A stretch of 64,000 nucleotides of DNA from Stenotrophomonas rhizophila. GTDB lineage: Bacteria > Pseudomonadota > Gammaproteobacteria > Xanthomonadales > Xanthomonadaceae. Position 1 is the first letter of the stretch. Every line of letters starts with the position of its first letter. The notes beneath the pieces are model-generated. The model was not told the DNA's origin, did not search any database, and saw only the letters and a list, made by a program, of their open reading frames with translations. The stretch spans positions 2,229,501 to 2,293,500 of the forward strand of contig NZ_CP016294.1 of assembly GCF_001704155.1 (NCBI RefSeq). Direction: 5' to 3'. The translations under genes and the position numbers were made by a program. Shown here piece after piece: positions 17,301 through 26,000 of this stretch.

Positions 17301-19058
17301 CGTGCGCACGGTCAGCCGGGACAGCGTGGCCTGCGGGCCGGGGCTGCCGGTCGTGCCCTGCACCAGCACCCCGTTCGAACTGAATCCACGGGTGGTGATG
17401 ACCGCGTTGGCCGCCTGCAGGCGCGACGTGGCCGTCGCCGACTGCGCCACGACAATGCCGGAACTGTTGTTGCCGAACGTGTCGATCCACGTGGTGGTGC
17501 CAAGTGGCGTGCCGTCGGCGGCGACATCCACCTGCAGGCTGCCACCGGTGGCCGAGACCTGCGCGCCGTTGGCGCCGGTGGTACCCACCGCCACGTAGGC
17601 GGCCGGGTCCGTGGTCGGGTTGCCGCCGGCATCCAGCGGCAATCCGTAGTCGGCACTGGCAGGGTCGCTGCCGAGCACCACGCCGGTCACGATGCGGTTG
17701 CCCTGGCTGAGCAGGGTGCCGCCGGTGGCGACCTGCAACCCCACGGCGGCATTGCCGCCACTGATGCCGGACGTATAGACGGTACTGCTGGAAAGCGTGA
17801 CGCTGCCGCCCGCCAGGGCATAGGCGCCAATGGGCGCGTTGCGCTGCAGGGTGGAGATGCGCAGGCCGTCCGCCACCACGCTGCTGCCGGCGCCATCGGC
17901 ACGCAGGCCGTTGCCGGATTGCCCGCCTGCGATCACGATGTCGCCGCCGGTGCCACTGAGGGTGATGTCACCCCCGCCACTGGCGAACACCGCATACGCG
18001 TTCTGGCCGGCCACGCGGATGTCCGCGTTCTGTACCTGGACCTGGGCGGTTCCGCTGGCCGAAAGACCGTGTGCGGTGATTCCGGAGGTAGTGACGTTGA
18101 CGTCGTCCAGGACCCCGTTCGCGTCGATGAAGCCCAGGCCCCACGCGCCGGTTCCGGTGGAATCGATGGACAGTTGCGACGCCTGCAGGAACGCGCCCGA
18201 TGCGAAGCGGGCGCCGACGTTGTTGTTGCCACGGCTGACAATGTTGACGTTGTTGATGTCGAACCGGGCACCGCCTGATGCGTTGAGACCGTGGCTGCCG
18301 TTGCTGGTCCCTGCCCCGGTCCCCATCACGTAAATGGCGGCGTCGTTCAACTGGACCGTCCCACCGGAGGCGCTGATTCCGTGTGCGGCGGTAGCCGCTT
18401 TGGCCACATAGGCGTCCGGACTGGTCACGAGGTTGCCACTGGCATCGACCGGCAAACCATAGGTGGCCGGATTGCCGGCCTGGGTGCCGAGCACGATGCC
18501 CGTTGCGATCAGATCGTCGCGGCCGGTGAAGCTGCCGCCGACGACCTGCACGCCTTCGCTGTTGGCCTGGGATGTGTAGAAGCGCGTTCCAGTGGACGTG
18601 AGCACGCTACCGGCTTCGGCGCGGGCGGCCGGGCCACCCGCGCCCAGCCGGCTGACGGTGGCGCCAGTGGCAAGGAAGTTGATTGCGCCGCCGCTGCTGG
18701 CGCAGGCCGTCGCTGTATTGGCAATACTGGTGATTAGGGCGACCGCGCCGGTGGCGTTGATCACACCGCTGTTGACGGCGAAGAAGGCCGGCGCACCGGC
18801 TGTCGTGGGGGCATAGGTGCCACTGGGCACCGCGACGGTGGTGCCATTGGCACGCACCTGTCCGGCAGGAACCGTGCCGGATACGGTGCTGCAGGTGGCG
18901 GCGTTGACATCCTGCGCCAGCACGGTCGTGGGCGCCATCGCGACCACGCCAAGCAACAGCACGCAGGGAATGAGCACGGCGCGTGGGCAACCGCCCACCA
19001 TTCGGAGCACAGGCGCGCTGTGGACCGCACCGCCACGGCGATATTCCATCGACTGCAT
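14334..19058 (-). CDS. type V autotransporter with outer-membrane beta-barrel (paralogue 1)
   Basis: About 1570 residues. The N-terminus has an extended signal region ending LLLGVVAMAPTTVLAQD. The passenger (about residues 45-1190) is built of Gly/Ala/Thr-rich strands, typical of a right-handed beta-helix. A proline-rich linker follows, then a beta-barrel of about 300 residues starting near YRQEVSLIAAAPAMAQVYGR and ending in the aromatic signature RWNW. Family role: surface display, often adhesion or aggregation. The ATG at 19058 is preferred to 19088 because AGAGG lies upstream. It is closely similar to the gene at 23095-27225 throughout the linker and barrel. No protease triad is seen in the passenger. 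The long GC-rich repeats produce many false frames on the other strand. Confidence 0.9.
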   Translation of the reverse strand: MQSMEYRRGGAVHSAPVLRMVGGCPRAVLIPCVLLLGVVAMAPTTVLAQDVNAATCSTVSGTVPAGQVRANGTTVAVPSGTYAPTTAGAPAFFAVNSGVINATGAVALITSIANTATACASSGGAINFLATGATVSRLGAGGPAARAEAGSVLTSTGTRFYTSQANSEGVQVVGGSFTGRDDLIATGIVLGTQAGNPATYGLPVDASGNLVTSPDAYVAKAATAAHGISASGGTVQLNDAAIYVMGTGAGTSNGSHGLNASGGARFDINNVNIVSRGNNNVGARFASGAFLQASQLSIDSTGTGAWGLGFIDANGVLDDVNVTTSGITAHGLSASGTAQVQVQNADIRVAGQNAYAVFASGGGDITLSGTGGDIVIAGGQSGNGLRADGAGSSVVADGLRISTLQRNAPIGAYALAGGSVTLSSSTVYTSGISGGNAAVGLQVATGGTLLSQGNRIVTGVVLGSDPASADYGLPLDAGGNPTTDPAAYVAVGTTGANGAQVSATGGSLQVDVAADGTPLGTTTWIDTFGNNSSGIVVAQSATATSRLQAANAVITTRGFSSNGVLVQGTTGSPGPQATLSRLTVRTLDINSNAIYAQAGAQVSVEDSTLLTAGSGGGIRSDGAATRVTARDLYIGAGGPGSSGLNATGGTIDSAGVTIINSGRPGMTLNAGGGTPGTLISGGDTIYTGVLLGTDPALATFGRPVDAAGNPVTDPASFVASGISGHGVYAGAAGGRVWMNVDPLSGAPTGARNTITTLGNFSEGFNIQGVDGRATIANVTVSTRGTDSIGARAAGAGRIDATGVTINTSGWHGYGLAAYADSLLNATASTVGTTGIQAHGLISWAGNSRLTLAGGSRVDTTGELAHGAIAWNGGRVEVDGSTIATHGPGAAALFVRGDPAAASAAVTGTGLSSDAGPAVAAIGAADIALDTVTATGTGLWLHVGNIENFELLDAVVPDLPPDLPPDDPSTPLPTATASAVFALPAAQTPTVADITATRSTLNGAALTDPGAAANLLLQDSLWNMSGSSNLTTLQNTRSRILFAPPAGDPSVAAGYRTLTVSGYGGDGTLVLNTWLAADDSPSDQLVVSGGASSGPGQLEIHASGGLGDLTRADGIRVVQALAATSTPDNFRLAAPVVAGPYEYFLYRGGAAADGGADVENSWFLRTVIDCAAPGAPIPPCPPNLPPEPPAPPTPPVPPVPPVPPPPDPPTPPAPPPPTPPAPDPDPRLPPAYRQEVSLIAAAPAMAQVYGRTLIDTLHERVGDEQLLRQRDDLDTQRRGFNGAWLRYVGHDGEHDGGRRGIYGDRGPDFDYRFDALQIGTDLYRHIDAGDLSRRHAGFYLAYGKGEGNVRHNYLDYRIHAGNDRFKAGSVGLYWTAFSAEGAYLDAVGQYTWYDMRLQSPRSTESFLDATGMALSLEGGWPFVLNDGDGLTIEDGRWRLEPQAQVIWQQIDVDDLREDTLQVSFEDGDSLVGRFGARLNRNGQRENRAGMVRTSNAWLRANLWHEFRGEPSARFATNSGYVPFAVDLGGSWGEVGLGGTWQVSDTGYLYADIDYNWSLDGDETAWNGKLGMRWNW

Positions 19059-19554
19059 CCTTGAGCCTCTCGATGGCCTGATCCGCAATGAACGCGTCCG
19101 GTTCGTGAATACCGGGGACCCCGAAGGGGGTGTTGCACGTGATTGCGGCAGGTCGACGGACGGAGTCTGCGTGATTCGCCCGATCAGCGCCTCTGCGGTT
19201 CTACGCAGGTTTTTCCAGTAAAACTACGGTGGCATCAGGGTGAATCTGGCTTGGCATCAGGGCTCTGCTATCGTTCACTTCACACTCACACTCAATGCAG
19301 CTGATGCGCGATGAGTCCCGGCCACCAAGACAAGGAATTGCCGGGCACAGATAGGTTCGTGAACCGTCGCTAATCTCGCCAGCGAGCGTCCCGAGGCGCG
19401 CCGTGGTCGGAAGGATTGCTCCCCAACCCCGAAGAGATTTTCCAATTCACTTCCCTGTCCACTCGATTTCCGATATTCGTTTCCGGCGAAGGATCGACGG
19501 AAGCGCAGATCATTTTACGCAGGCACGGTTGACGCTCCCAACTTGGAGAATCCT
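19059..19554. other. intergenic region upstream of autotransporter 1 and the recombinase
   Basis: About 495 bp with no supported gene. It must contain the divergent promoters of the autotransporter and the tyrosine recombinase. I see no repeat of the dispersed family here and no clear terminator. Confidence 0.4.
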
Positions 19555-20157
19555 ATGCCATCTCAATTCGCACCGTGGAACAAGGGAAAGTTGGTCGGTC
19601 AAAAGACACCGCTCAGACTCAGCGACATATGGTCGATTAGGGTGCGCCTACAGCTTGCCGGGCGTGCTCGTGACCTGGCGCTATTCAACCTAGCGATCGA
19701 CTCAAAGCTAAGAGGGTGCGATCTGGTCAGCCTACGACTGCGAGACGTATCTCATGGCTCAGCCATTGCCAGGAGGGCTACCGTACTGCAGCGCAAGACA
19801 GGTAGGCCAGTTCAGTTTGAGCTGACGGAGTTGACAAGGTCCGCACTCGCCGAATGGTCCCGTCAAGCTCAGCTACGACCAGCATCCTACTTGTTCTTTG
19901 GACAGGGTGATGGCCACCTTTCCACCCGCCAGTATGCTCGCATCGTCGCGTCATGGGTCACAGCCGTTGGACTCGACCGTCACAGCTACGGGACTCACAG
20001 CATGCGTCGGACCAAGGCATCACTGATATACCGCCGGACCAAGAACCTGCGCGCAGTTCAGATCCTGCTTGGCCACACCAAACTTGAGAGCACGGTGAGG
20101 TACTTGGGCATCGAGGTGGAGGACGCTTTAGAGATGGCGGAGCAGACCGAGGCCTGA
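19555..20157 (+). CDS. tyrosine recombinase/integrase, short orphan type
   Basis: A 200-residue tyrosine recombinase with the whole catalytic set: Arg53 (SKLRGCDL), Lys81 (LQRKTGRP), His148 and Arg151 (THSMRRTK), His174 (LLGHTK) and Tyr183 (VRYLGIE). The arm-binding domain is missing, as is usual for this widespread short family that begins MPSQFAPWNKGKLVGQKTPL. The ATG at 19555 has a GGAGA nine bases upstream. It is not next to any recognisable phage or ICE genes, and a dispersed palindrome follows 48 bp after the stop. A 51-bp remnant of the same C-terminus lies at 51622-51672. These proteins are usually annotated as integrases, but their substrate is unclear. Confidence 0.92.
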   Translation: MPSQFAPWNKGKLVGQKTPLRLSDIWSIRVRLQLAGRARDLALFNLAIDSKLRGCDLVSLRLRDVSHGSAIARRATVLQRKTGRPVQFELTELTRSALAEWSRQAQLRPASYLFFGQGDGHLSTRQYARIVASWVTAVGLDRHSYGTHSMRRTKASLIYRRTKNLRAVQILLGHTKLESTVRYLGIEVEDALEMAEQTEA

Positions 20158-20205
20158 GAGGGAGAAGCTTAAAGGACCCGCGGCCTCCACAAGGCACATC
20201 TGGAG

Positions 20206-20228
20206 GCCGCTTTCGGCCAGAAGCGGAC
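20206..20228. repeat. dispersed palindromic repeat copy
   Basis: GCCGCTTT and AAGCGGAC arms with a CGGCCAG centre, 48 bp after the recombinase stop. Confidence 0.7.
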
Positions 20229-20325
20229 CCAGGCGCACCGAGCGATGCCTCTGTCGCGAACCATGGGATGTATCTGCACTGACCCGTAGAAGCAGATCTA
20301 AACTCTCGGCAAACTCACGTCGCCC

Positions 20326-20685
20326 TCAGGCAGACCACTCCAGATTGACGCGATCCCCTGCAGTAGTGGGAGACGAAATTACCAGAAATACGACATCGGC
20401 ATCAGAATCATTGACGAAACGATGAGAAACGTTGGGTGGAACATGAAGCCCCTGATTGGGGCCAAACGATACTTTCGTGTTCTCAAACTCCAGCGTGGCG
20501 GCGCCGGAAATCACGTAGAAGTACTGTCGGGCCTTTACATGGAAATGAGGAACCTCGCCCGCATTCGGCGGCACTCGTTCCTGAATGACGCTGAGAGAGG
20601 GGTCCTTTAGTAGATGCCAGCCGTCGCACACTCCACCCCAGGTGTAGTGTTCTGCGGTGGAAGTATCAGTAACTTGGGAAATCAT
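20326..20685 (-). CDS. single-domain cupin protein
   Basis: A 119-residue cupin_2 protein. Cupin motif 1 is HFHVKARQYFYVISGAATLE, with metal-binding His residues in HFH and the Gln position after it; motif 2 is LHVPPNVSHRFVN. No signal peptide. Small stand-alone cupins bind metals and act as isomerases, dioxygenases or sensors; the reaction here cannot be told. Not obviously in an operon; the next gene on the strand is the rhodanese, 123 bp upstream. Confidence 0.85.
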   Translation of the reverse strand: MISQVTDTSTAEHYTWGGVCDGWHLLKDPSLSVIQERVPPNAGEVPHFHVKARQYFYVISGAATLEFENTKVSFGPNQGLHVPPNVSHRFVNDSDADVVFLVISSPTTAGDRVNLEWSA

Positions 20686-20808
20686 CGCGTGTATGGCCTA
20701 TTGACTGATGTACGGAAACGGAGAATACACTGGTCATCGCGGCGGCATGACCAGGGTCAGGCGCGTCGACGCCGGCTGTCCTGCCTTGGAATGCCAAAGT
20801 CAGCAGCA

Positions 20809-21276
20809 TCATCTTCGACAGCCCTCCATTGGCGAGACATCTGATTGTCCAAACCTTCCTGGATCGAGCTCGGTGATGAGGTCGAATCCCTCGTCCAGCC
20901 ACCCCGTCACGCCGCCGATCATGAGCTTTACGGGGCGCGCCAGCTCGGCTAGGCGACGGGCCGCCTTGTCCGCGCCGTTGCAGTGCGGGCCCGCGCAGTA
21001 CGTGACGAACAGGGTGTGCGGCGGATAAGGCCGAAGAGCCGTTTCGGTGATCTTGCGATGGGGCATGCTGATCGCCGTAGGCAGATGGCCGCGGTCGTAC
21101 AGGTCATGAGAACGGGCATCGATCAGCACGAATCCCGGCGCGGCAATGCAAATGGCATCGTGCACGTCCCAGCAATCCGTTTCAAAACGCAACTTTCGAT
21201 CAAAATGCAACAACGCCTCCAAAGACGGCGCGGCAGGGACCAGATTGACGGCATTCTTCATCGGAGGTTCTCTCAA
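20809..21276 (-). CDS. rhodanese-like sulfurtransferase
   Basis: A 155-residue single rhodanese domain. LIDARSHDLYDRGHLPTAIS is the conserved N-terminal motif, and the active-site loop is TYCAGPHCNGA with Cys in the CxGPxC arrangement. MIGGVTGWLDEGF is the conserved C-terminal element. Such proteins carry persulfide sulfur on the catalytic Cys. The start could be ATG 21276 or the internal ATG at 21261 (MKNAVNLVPA). Divergent from the GlxA-type regulator 208 bp away, which may control it. Confidence 0.88.
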   Translation of the reverse strand: MREPPMKNAVNLVPAAPSLEALLHFDRKLRFETDCWDVHDAICIAAPGFVLIDARSHDLYDRGHLPTAISMPHRKITETALRPYPPHTLFVTYCAGPHCNGADKAARRLAELARPVKLMIGGVTGWLDEGFDLITELDPGRFGQSDVSPMEGCRR

Positions 21277-21484
21277 CTGGGTATGGCCACTGTGCTCCCA
21301 CTACTTCGCTCCGGGAAGTGGCGGGTTAGCCATGCACTGGTAGATTCACGCCAAATCCTCGATGAACGAATTGTCCCATGCCCCGTGCGGATTCCCTTGA
21401 ACAGAGCGACTGGCCGGGAAAAGCCGGACCATGCGACAGCCGCAGCGCGATTGACGGCGCCCAATATGAGCAGATAATGGCGGC

Positions 21485-22468
21485 ATGAACGATGTCCGGT
21501 TGAATCCCGCCAGCCCGGAGCCCGGGCTCGTCGCTGTCCTGGTGTACGACGGTCTGTGCCTGTTTGAGTTCGGAATCGCAGCGGAGTTGTTCGGATTGCC
21601 TCGCTCTGAGCTCGGCGTGCCGTGGTATTCGTTCGCGGTGGTCTCCGCAGACAGGACGGTCCGCAGCGCGGTGGGCGGATTGGTACTGCAGGCGGCGCGG
21701 TCGTTGGAGGCACTGGAGTCGGCGCGAACCATCGTCATTCCGGGATGGAAGGGCGCAGACGCCGCCCCCTCTACTCGACTGAGGCAAGCGTTGATAAAGG
21801 CACATGCACGCGGCGCTCGCTTTGTCACCATCTGCTCGGGCGCCTTTCTGCTGGCGCACTGCGGCCTGCTTGAACAACGACGGGCGACTACACATTGGCG
21901 CTATGCCGACGCCTTTGCCGCGCGTTTCCCACAGGTGGAGCTGATTCCGGATGTTCTCTTTGTCCAGGACGGCAATGTCATCACCTCGGCCGGGAGCGCG
22001 GCAGGAATCGACGCATGCATGCATCTCATCCGGGAGGACTTTGGCGCCAAGATCGCCAACCGTGTGGCGCAGCGCTTGGTCGTGCCCCCACAGCGCGGCG
22101 GAGGGCAGCGACAGTTCATCCCCAGCCCCGTGCCCGAGCGCGAGGGAGGCCGCTTTGAGGGTGTCTTCGATTGGGCCCGCCAACGGCTAACCCAGCCAAT
22201 TGGGGCAGTGGATCTCGCACGTGCCGCCGCTATGAGTGAGCGGAATTTCTTCAGGCGTTTCAAGGAGGCGACCGGTACCAGTCCAAGCCAGTGGCTCTTG
22301 AATGAGCGGGTGTCTCTAGCACGCGAATTTTTGGAAGCGCAGCCGGGCTGGCCACTGGAACGAATATCTCGTTCATCTGGCTTCTCATCGCTGGAAACCT
22401 TCCGGGTCGCATTTCGCAAGGTGGTAGGCGTGCCACCCTCTCGCTATCGGGAACAGTTCGGAAGCTGA
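21485..22468 (+). CDS. GlxA-family AraC-type regulator with DJ-1/PfpI domain
   Basis: A 327-residue protein. The N-terminal DJ-1/PfpI-like domain (about residues 15-190) has VLVYDGLCLFEFGIAAELF and the elbow TICSGAFLLAHCGLL. A C-terminal AraC DNA-binding domain (about 225-325) has two helix-turn-helix units (AAAMSERNFFRRFKEATGTS and SSGFSSLETFRVAFRKVVGV). This architecture is that of FtrA/GlxA transcriptional activators, in which the DJ-1 domain senses a ligand. The rhodanese gene is transcribed divergently, so it is a candidate target. Confidence 0.92.
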   Translation: MNDVRLNPASPEPGLVAVLVYDGLCLFEFGIAAELFGLPRSELGVPWYSFAVVSADRTVRSAVGGLVLQAARSLEALESARTIVIPGWKGADAAPSTRLRQALIKAHARGARFVTICSGAFLLAHCGLLEQRRATTHWRYADAFAARFPQVELIPDVLFVQDGNVITSAGSAAGIDACMHLIREDFGAKIANRVAQRLVVPPQRGGGQRQFIPSPVPEREGGRFEGVFDWARQRLTQPIGAVDLARAAAMSERNFFRRFKEATGTSPSQWLLNERVSLAREFLEAQPGWPLERISRSSGFSSLETFRVAFRKVVGVPPSRYREQFGS

Positions 22469-22494
22469 GCGGCGCGGTTTGGACTCGCGTCTCG

Positions 22495-22560
22495 TTACTC
22501 CAACCATGCCGGCTCAATGGCCATGAAATGCTCTTGCAGCCACTCAGAGAACGCCTGGAC
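22495..22560 (-). pseudogene. remnant of a regulator C-terminus (LysR-like)
   Basis: Minus-strand codons give VQAFSEWLQEHFMAIEPAWL and then a Glu and a stop, resembling the last helix of LysR-family regulators. The codon before the first Val is a stop, so only the tail remains. It abuts the dehydrogenase remnant at 22561 with no gap, suggesting a deletion that joined two gene ends. Short, so low confidence. Confidence 0.35.
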
Positions 22561-22947
22561 CTACGGCGTGGTGCCCATCCCAACTGGGAAGAGGAAGTCC
22601 TCAAGCTGACCCAAGGTCAAGGTGTCGACATCACGCTGGACGTTGCCGGCGGTGACGGCATCAATCAGTCCGTGCCTGCCACGAAGGCTGGGGACAGGAT
22701 CGCCCAAATTGGTTTGCTTGCTGGCCAGAAGAGCGCGCTGAGTCTGATGCCAGTCATCTTCCGTCAAACCACCATCCGCGGCGTCGCCGTCGCACTCCGC
22801 TCGTCGTTTGATCGGATGAATTTGTTCCTCAACGATCACAAGATCCGTCCGGTAATCGAACGTGCGTATCCCTTTGAGCAACCACGTGAGGCGTTCGAGC
22901 ACCTCTCGCGGGGCGCTCTCGGCAAGCTGGTGGTCAAGGTCTCCTGA
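22561..22947 (+). pseudogene. C-terminal fragment of a zinc-type alcohol dehydrogenase/quinone reductase
   Basis: About 129 codons matching the second half of the MDR-type Rossmann domain and the C-terminus (VDITLDVAGGDGINQSVPAT, DRIAQIGLLAG, GALGKLVVKVS). The catalytic N-terminal domain and the GxGxxG cofactor motif are absent. A normal gene would have about 340 codons, so roughly 60 percent is lost. The break coincides with the end of the LysR-like tail at 22560. Non-functional. Confidence 0.8.
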
Positions 22948-23094
22948 TTAGGCACACGGGCCGAGGGGGCGTTACTGGATTCGCCCCCCCCCTCATGTTC
23001 GCCACCGGCAAGAAGCGGGCACGCCCAGATACAGAGGTGCCCCCTGCAAGACGCCCTTCAGCGGCACAAAGCTGGGGCCTCCACGGTGCGCCGC

Positions 23095-26000
23095 CTACCA
23101 GTTCCATCGAGCACCAACTTTTCCGTTCCAGGCCGTCTCATCACCGTCAAAGCTCCAGCTGTAGTCGACATCTGCAAACAAGTAGCCGGTCTGAGAAATC
23201 TGCCAGGCGCCACCGATACCCACCTCTGCCCAACTTCCGCTAAGATCGACATCGAATGGTACGTAGCCGCTGCCGGTGGCGAATTCGGCGCGCGGTTGGC
23301 CCCGGAACTCATGCCATAGATTGGCACGCAGCCACGCGTTGCCGCTGCGCAGCTCGCCGTTACGGTTGTCTTGCTGGTTGTTGCGGTGCAGGCGCGCGCC
23401 GAGGCGCCCCACCAGCGAGTCGCCGCTGCTGAAGCGCACCTTCGCGATGCCGTCGTCCAAGTCGTCCACCCTCACCCGCTGCCAGATCATCTGCGCCTGC
23501 GGCTCCAGACGCCAACGCCCGTCCTCCGCGGACTGTCCATCTCCATCGTTGAGGACAAAGGGCCGCCCGCCCTCCAGTGACAACGCGATTCCATGTGCGT
23601 CTGTGAAGCTGTCGGGCAATCGCAGCGACTGCATGCGCAGGTCATATGCAGTGTACTGAGCCACCGCGTCCAGATAGGCACCTTTTTCGTTGAAGCCGGT
23701 CCAGTAACCGCCCGCGGTGCGGGCAACGAAACGATCGGTACCGGCGTGGAAGCGGTACTCGAGCAGGTTGTGTTTCACCTCGCCTTTGCCGCGCCCATAA
23801 GCGAGATAGAAGCCGGCATGCTCGCGACTTTCATCCTCCTCATCGATGCGTCGGTACAGGTCGAGACCAACCTGCAACGCCTCGAATTGGTAGTCGAAGT
23901 CTGGTCCGCGTTGGCCATAGATGCCCTCGCGGCCGCCGTCATGTTCGCCGTCGTGGATCATGTAGCGGATCCACGCGCCGTTGACCCCGTTGCGGTCGGG
24001 GTTCAAGTCGCCCCGCTGACGCAGGAGTTCCTCTTCGCCCACGCGCTCGTGCAGGGTATCGATGATCGTGCGCCCGTAGACACTAGCCATAGCTGGGGCC
24101 GCCGCGATGAGCGAGACCTCCTGCCGATAGGCAGGTGCCGGAGGTGCCGGAGGTGCGGGCGGCACCGGCGGCGTCGGGGGCGTCGGCGGTACTGGCGGCA
24201 CCGGCGGTGGCACCGGGGGTTCTGGTGGTTCTGGTGGTTCTGGTGGTTCTGGTGGTGGCGGAGGAGGCGGAGGGGACGGTGGTGGAGTGGGAGGCGGCGC
24301 GGGTGGTGCGGGACAGGGCGGAACGGGCGCACCAGGCGCTGCGCAGTCGATCACCGAACGCAGGTACCAGCTGTTTTCCGTGTCGGCATCGGCCACGCTG
24401 GATGCACCGCCGCGATAGAGGAAGTATTCGTAGGGACCAGCAAGGACCGGCTGGGAGAGCGCGAAGTTGTCCACCGTGCTGGTGGCGCCCAGCGCCTGCA
24501 CGACGCGGATGCCGTCGGCGGCGGTCACCGCGCCGCTGCCACCGCTGTTGATTATCTCCAGCAAGCCGGGGCCGCTGCTGCTGCCGCCGACCACAACCAG
24601 CTGATCAGAAGGCGATCCATCCGTGTCAAGCCACGTGTTCATGGCCAAGGTGCCGTCGCCCGCGTAGTTGGAGACCGTCAGGGTCTTGTAACTGGACGGC
24701 AGCGCCGGGTCGCCCGTGGGAGGGGAAAACACGATCCGGCTGGGATCATTCACCAGCGTGGTCAGGTTGGAGCTGCCCGTCATCGTCCACAGCGAATCGA
24801 TCAGAGTCAGATGAGAGACGCTGCCTGCCGCCGTAGAGGCCGAACCGGTCAACGTGCTCCGCGTGGCCACGACGTCGGCCAGGCCAGGTAGGTTCGGGAT
24901 GGGCGCACCCGGTGGCAAAGGGGCCGGCGCCGTGGGCAGATTGCCGTCATCGTCTGGAAAGTCGCCTGGGCCCTGAATCGTCGGCGCGCTGGTGTCCAGT
25001 AGCGGGAAATCGCTCAAACTACCCACACGCAGCCACTGAGTGGGCGCCGTGATCGTGGTGCTGGTGAGCCCAATCCGCCCGTTTCCCGCTACGCCCACCG
25101 TCGGACCGCTGGTGTTGGTCAATGTGCTCCCGCTGAAGTCGGCCTGGGAAACCGCGTCGGGCACGCCGACCACAAACAGGGCCATGGCACCACTGCCGAC
25201 AGGCGCTACGGCCGTCGCATCGCCGATAAGCTGCCCTCCGATCAGCGCCACCGCGCCATGGGCGCCAGCGCCGCCGGGCCGCAATTGGACCTGGCTCATT
25301 CGTACCGACGTGGGGTTGTCGCGCGACAGTGCACCGTGTGCGCCCGCTCCGGAGGTGATGACCGCCAGATCGCTGGCGACCACCTGCGCCGACCCACGCC
25401 CCGCGGGCGTGCTGCCGTAGTCGGCAAGGCTGGCGCGCAGGCCCACCGCAGCTTCGCCGTAGGTGGTGATTGGCGTCCGGGCCAGGGTGATGCTGGCCAG
25501 GTCGCCGGCCAGGTCGTTGCGCGCCTGTGCCGACGCACCGTGCGCAAAATCGCCGCGGGTTTCCACGCTGCCGAGATTGAAGACCACAGTTGCCGGGAAC
25601 TGCGCACCCCGTTGCTCGACGATCGCCAGCACGCCGATCGCATGGGAGCCTTCCGTGTTTACCGTGACGTCGTTGACCGTGGCTACACCGCCGTCATCAG
25701 CCCAGACCCCCATTGCATAGGTGCCGAAGGTGCGCGCTGTGATGCCCTGCGCCTCAAGGACCCCGCCGGGGTTGCGTGCGCCCAGTGCGTGCGCGAAGGC
25801 GGCCGCGCGAACCTGGCTGCCATAGGTGGTGATGGACCCGCCGGTCAAGCTCACGGTCCCGCCCAGATCAGCCAACGCGCCCATCGCGTTGTCATTGCCC
25901 CGGGTGACGATCGTGACGTTGCGCGCCTCCACCGCAGCGCTGCCCGCGCTGATAGCCGCAGCATCCACCCCGGCCGTGGTGATCGACGTGCCGTCCAGCG

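Noticed and set aside
14985-18278. A 1097-codon plus-strand frame opposite the first autotransporter
   Set aside because: It is antisense to the passenger and barrel of a clearly recognisable autotransporter, has no domain, and its length is explained by GC-rich low-complexity coding sequence on the other strand.
20809-22468. Rhodanese and GlxA-type regulator as part of a defence system
   Set aside because: They are common metabolic or stress-linked genes, and nothing nearby supports a defence role.
24140-24310. Repetitive GGTTCTGGT and GGCGG segments that could look like a CRISPR or minisatellite array
   Set aside because: They are in-frame Pro-rich linker codons inside an autotransporter gene; there are no spacers.
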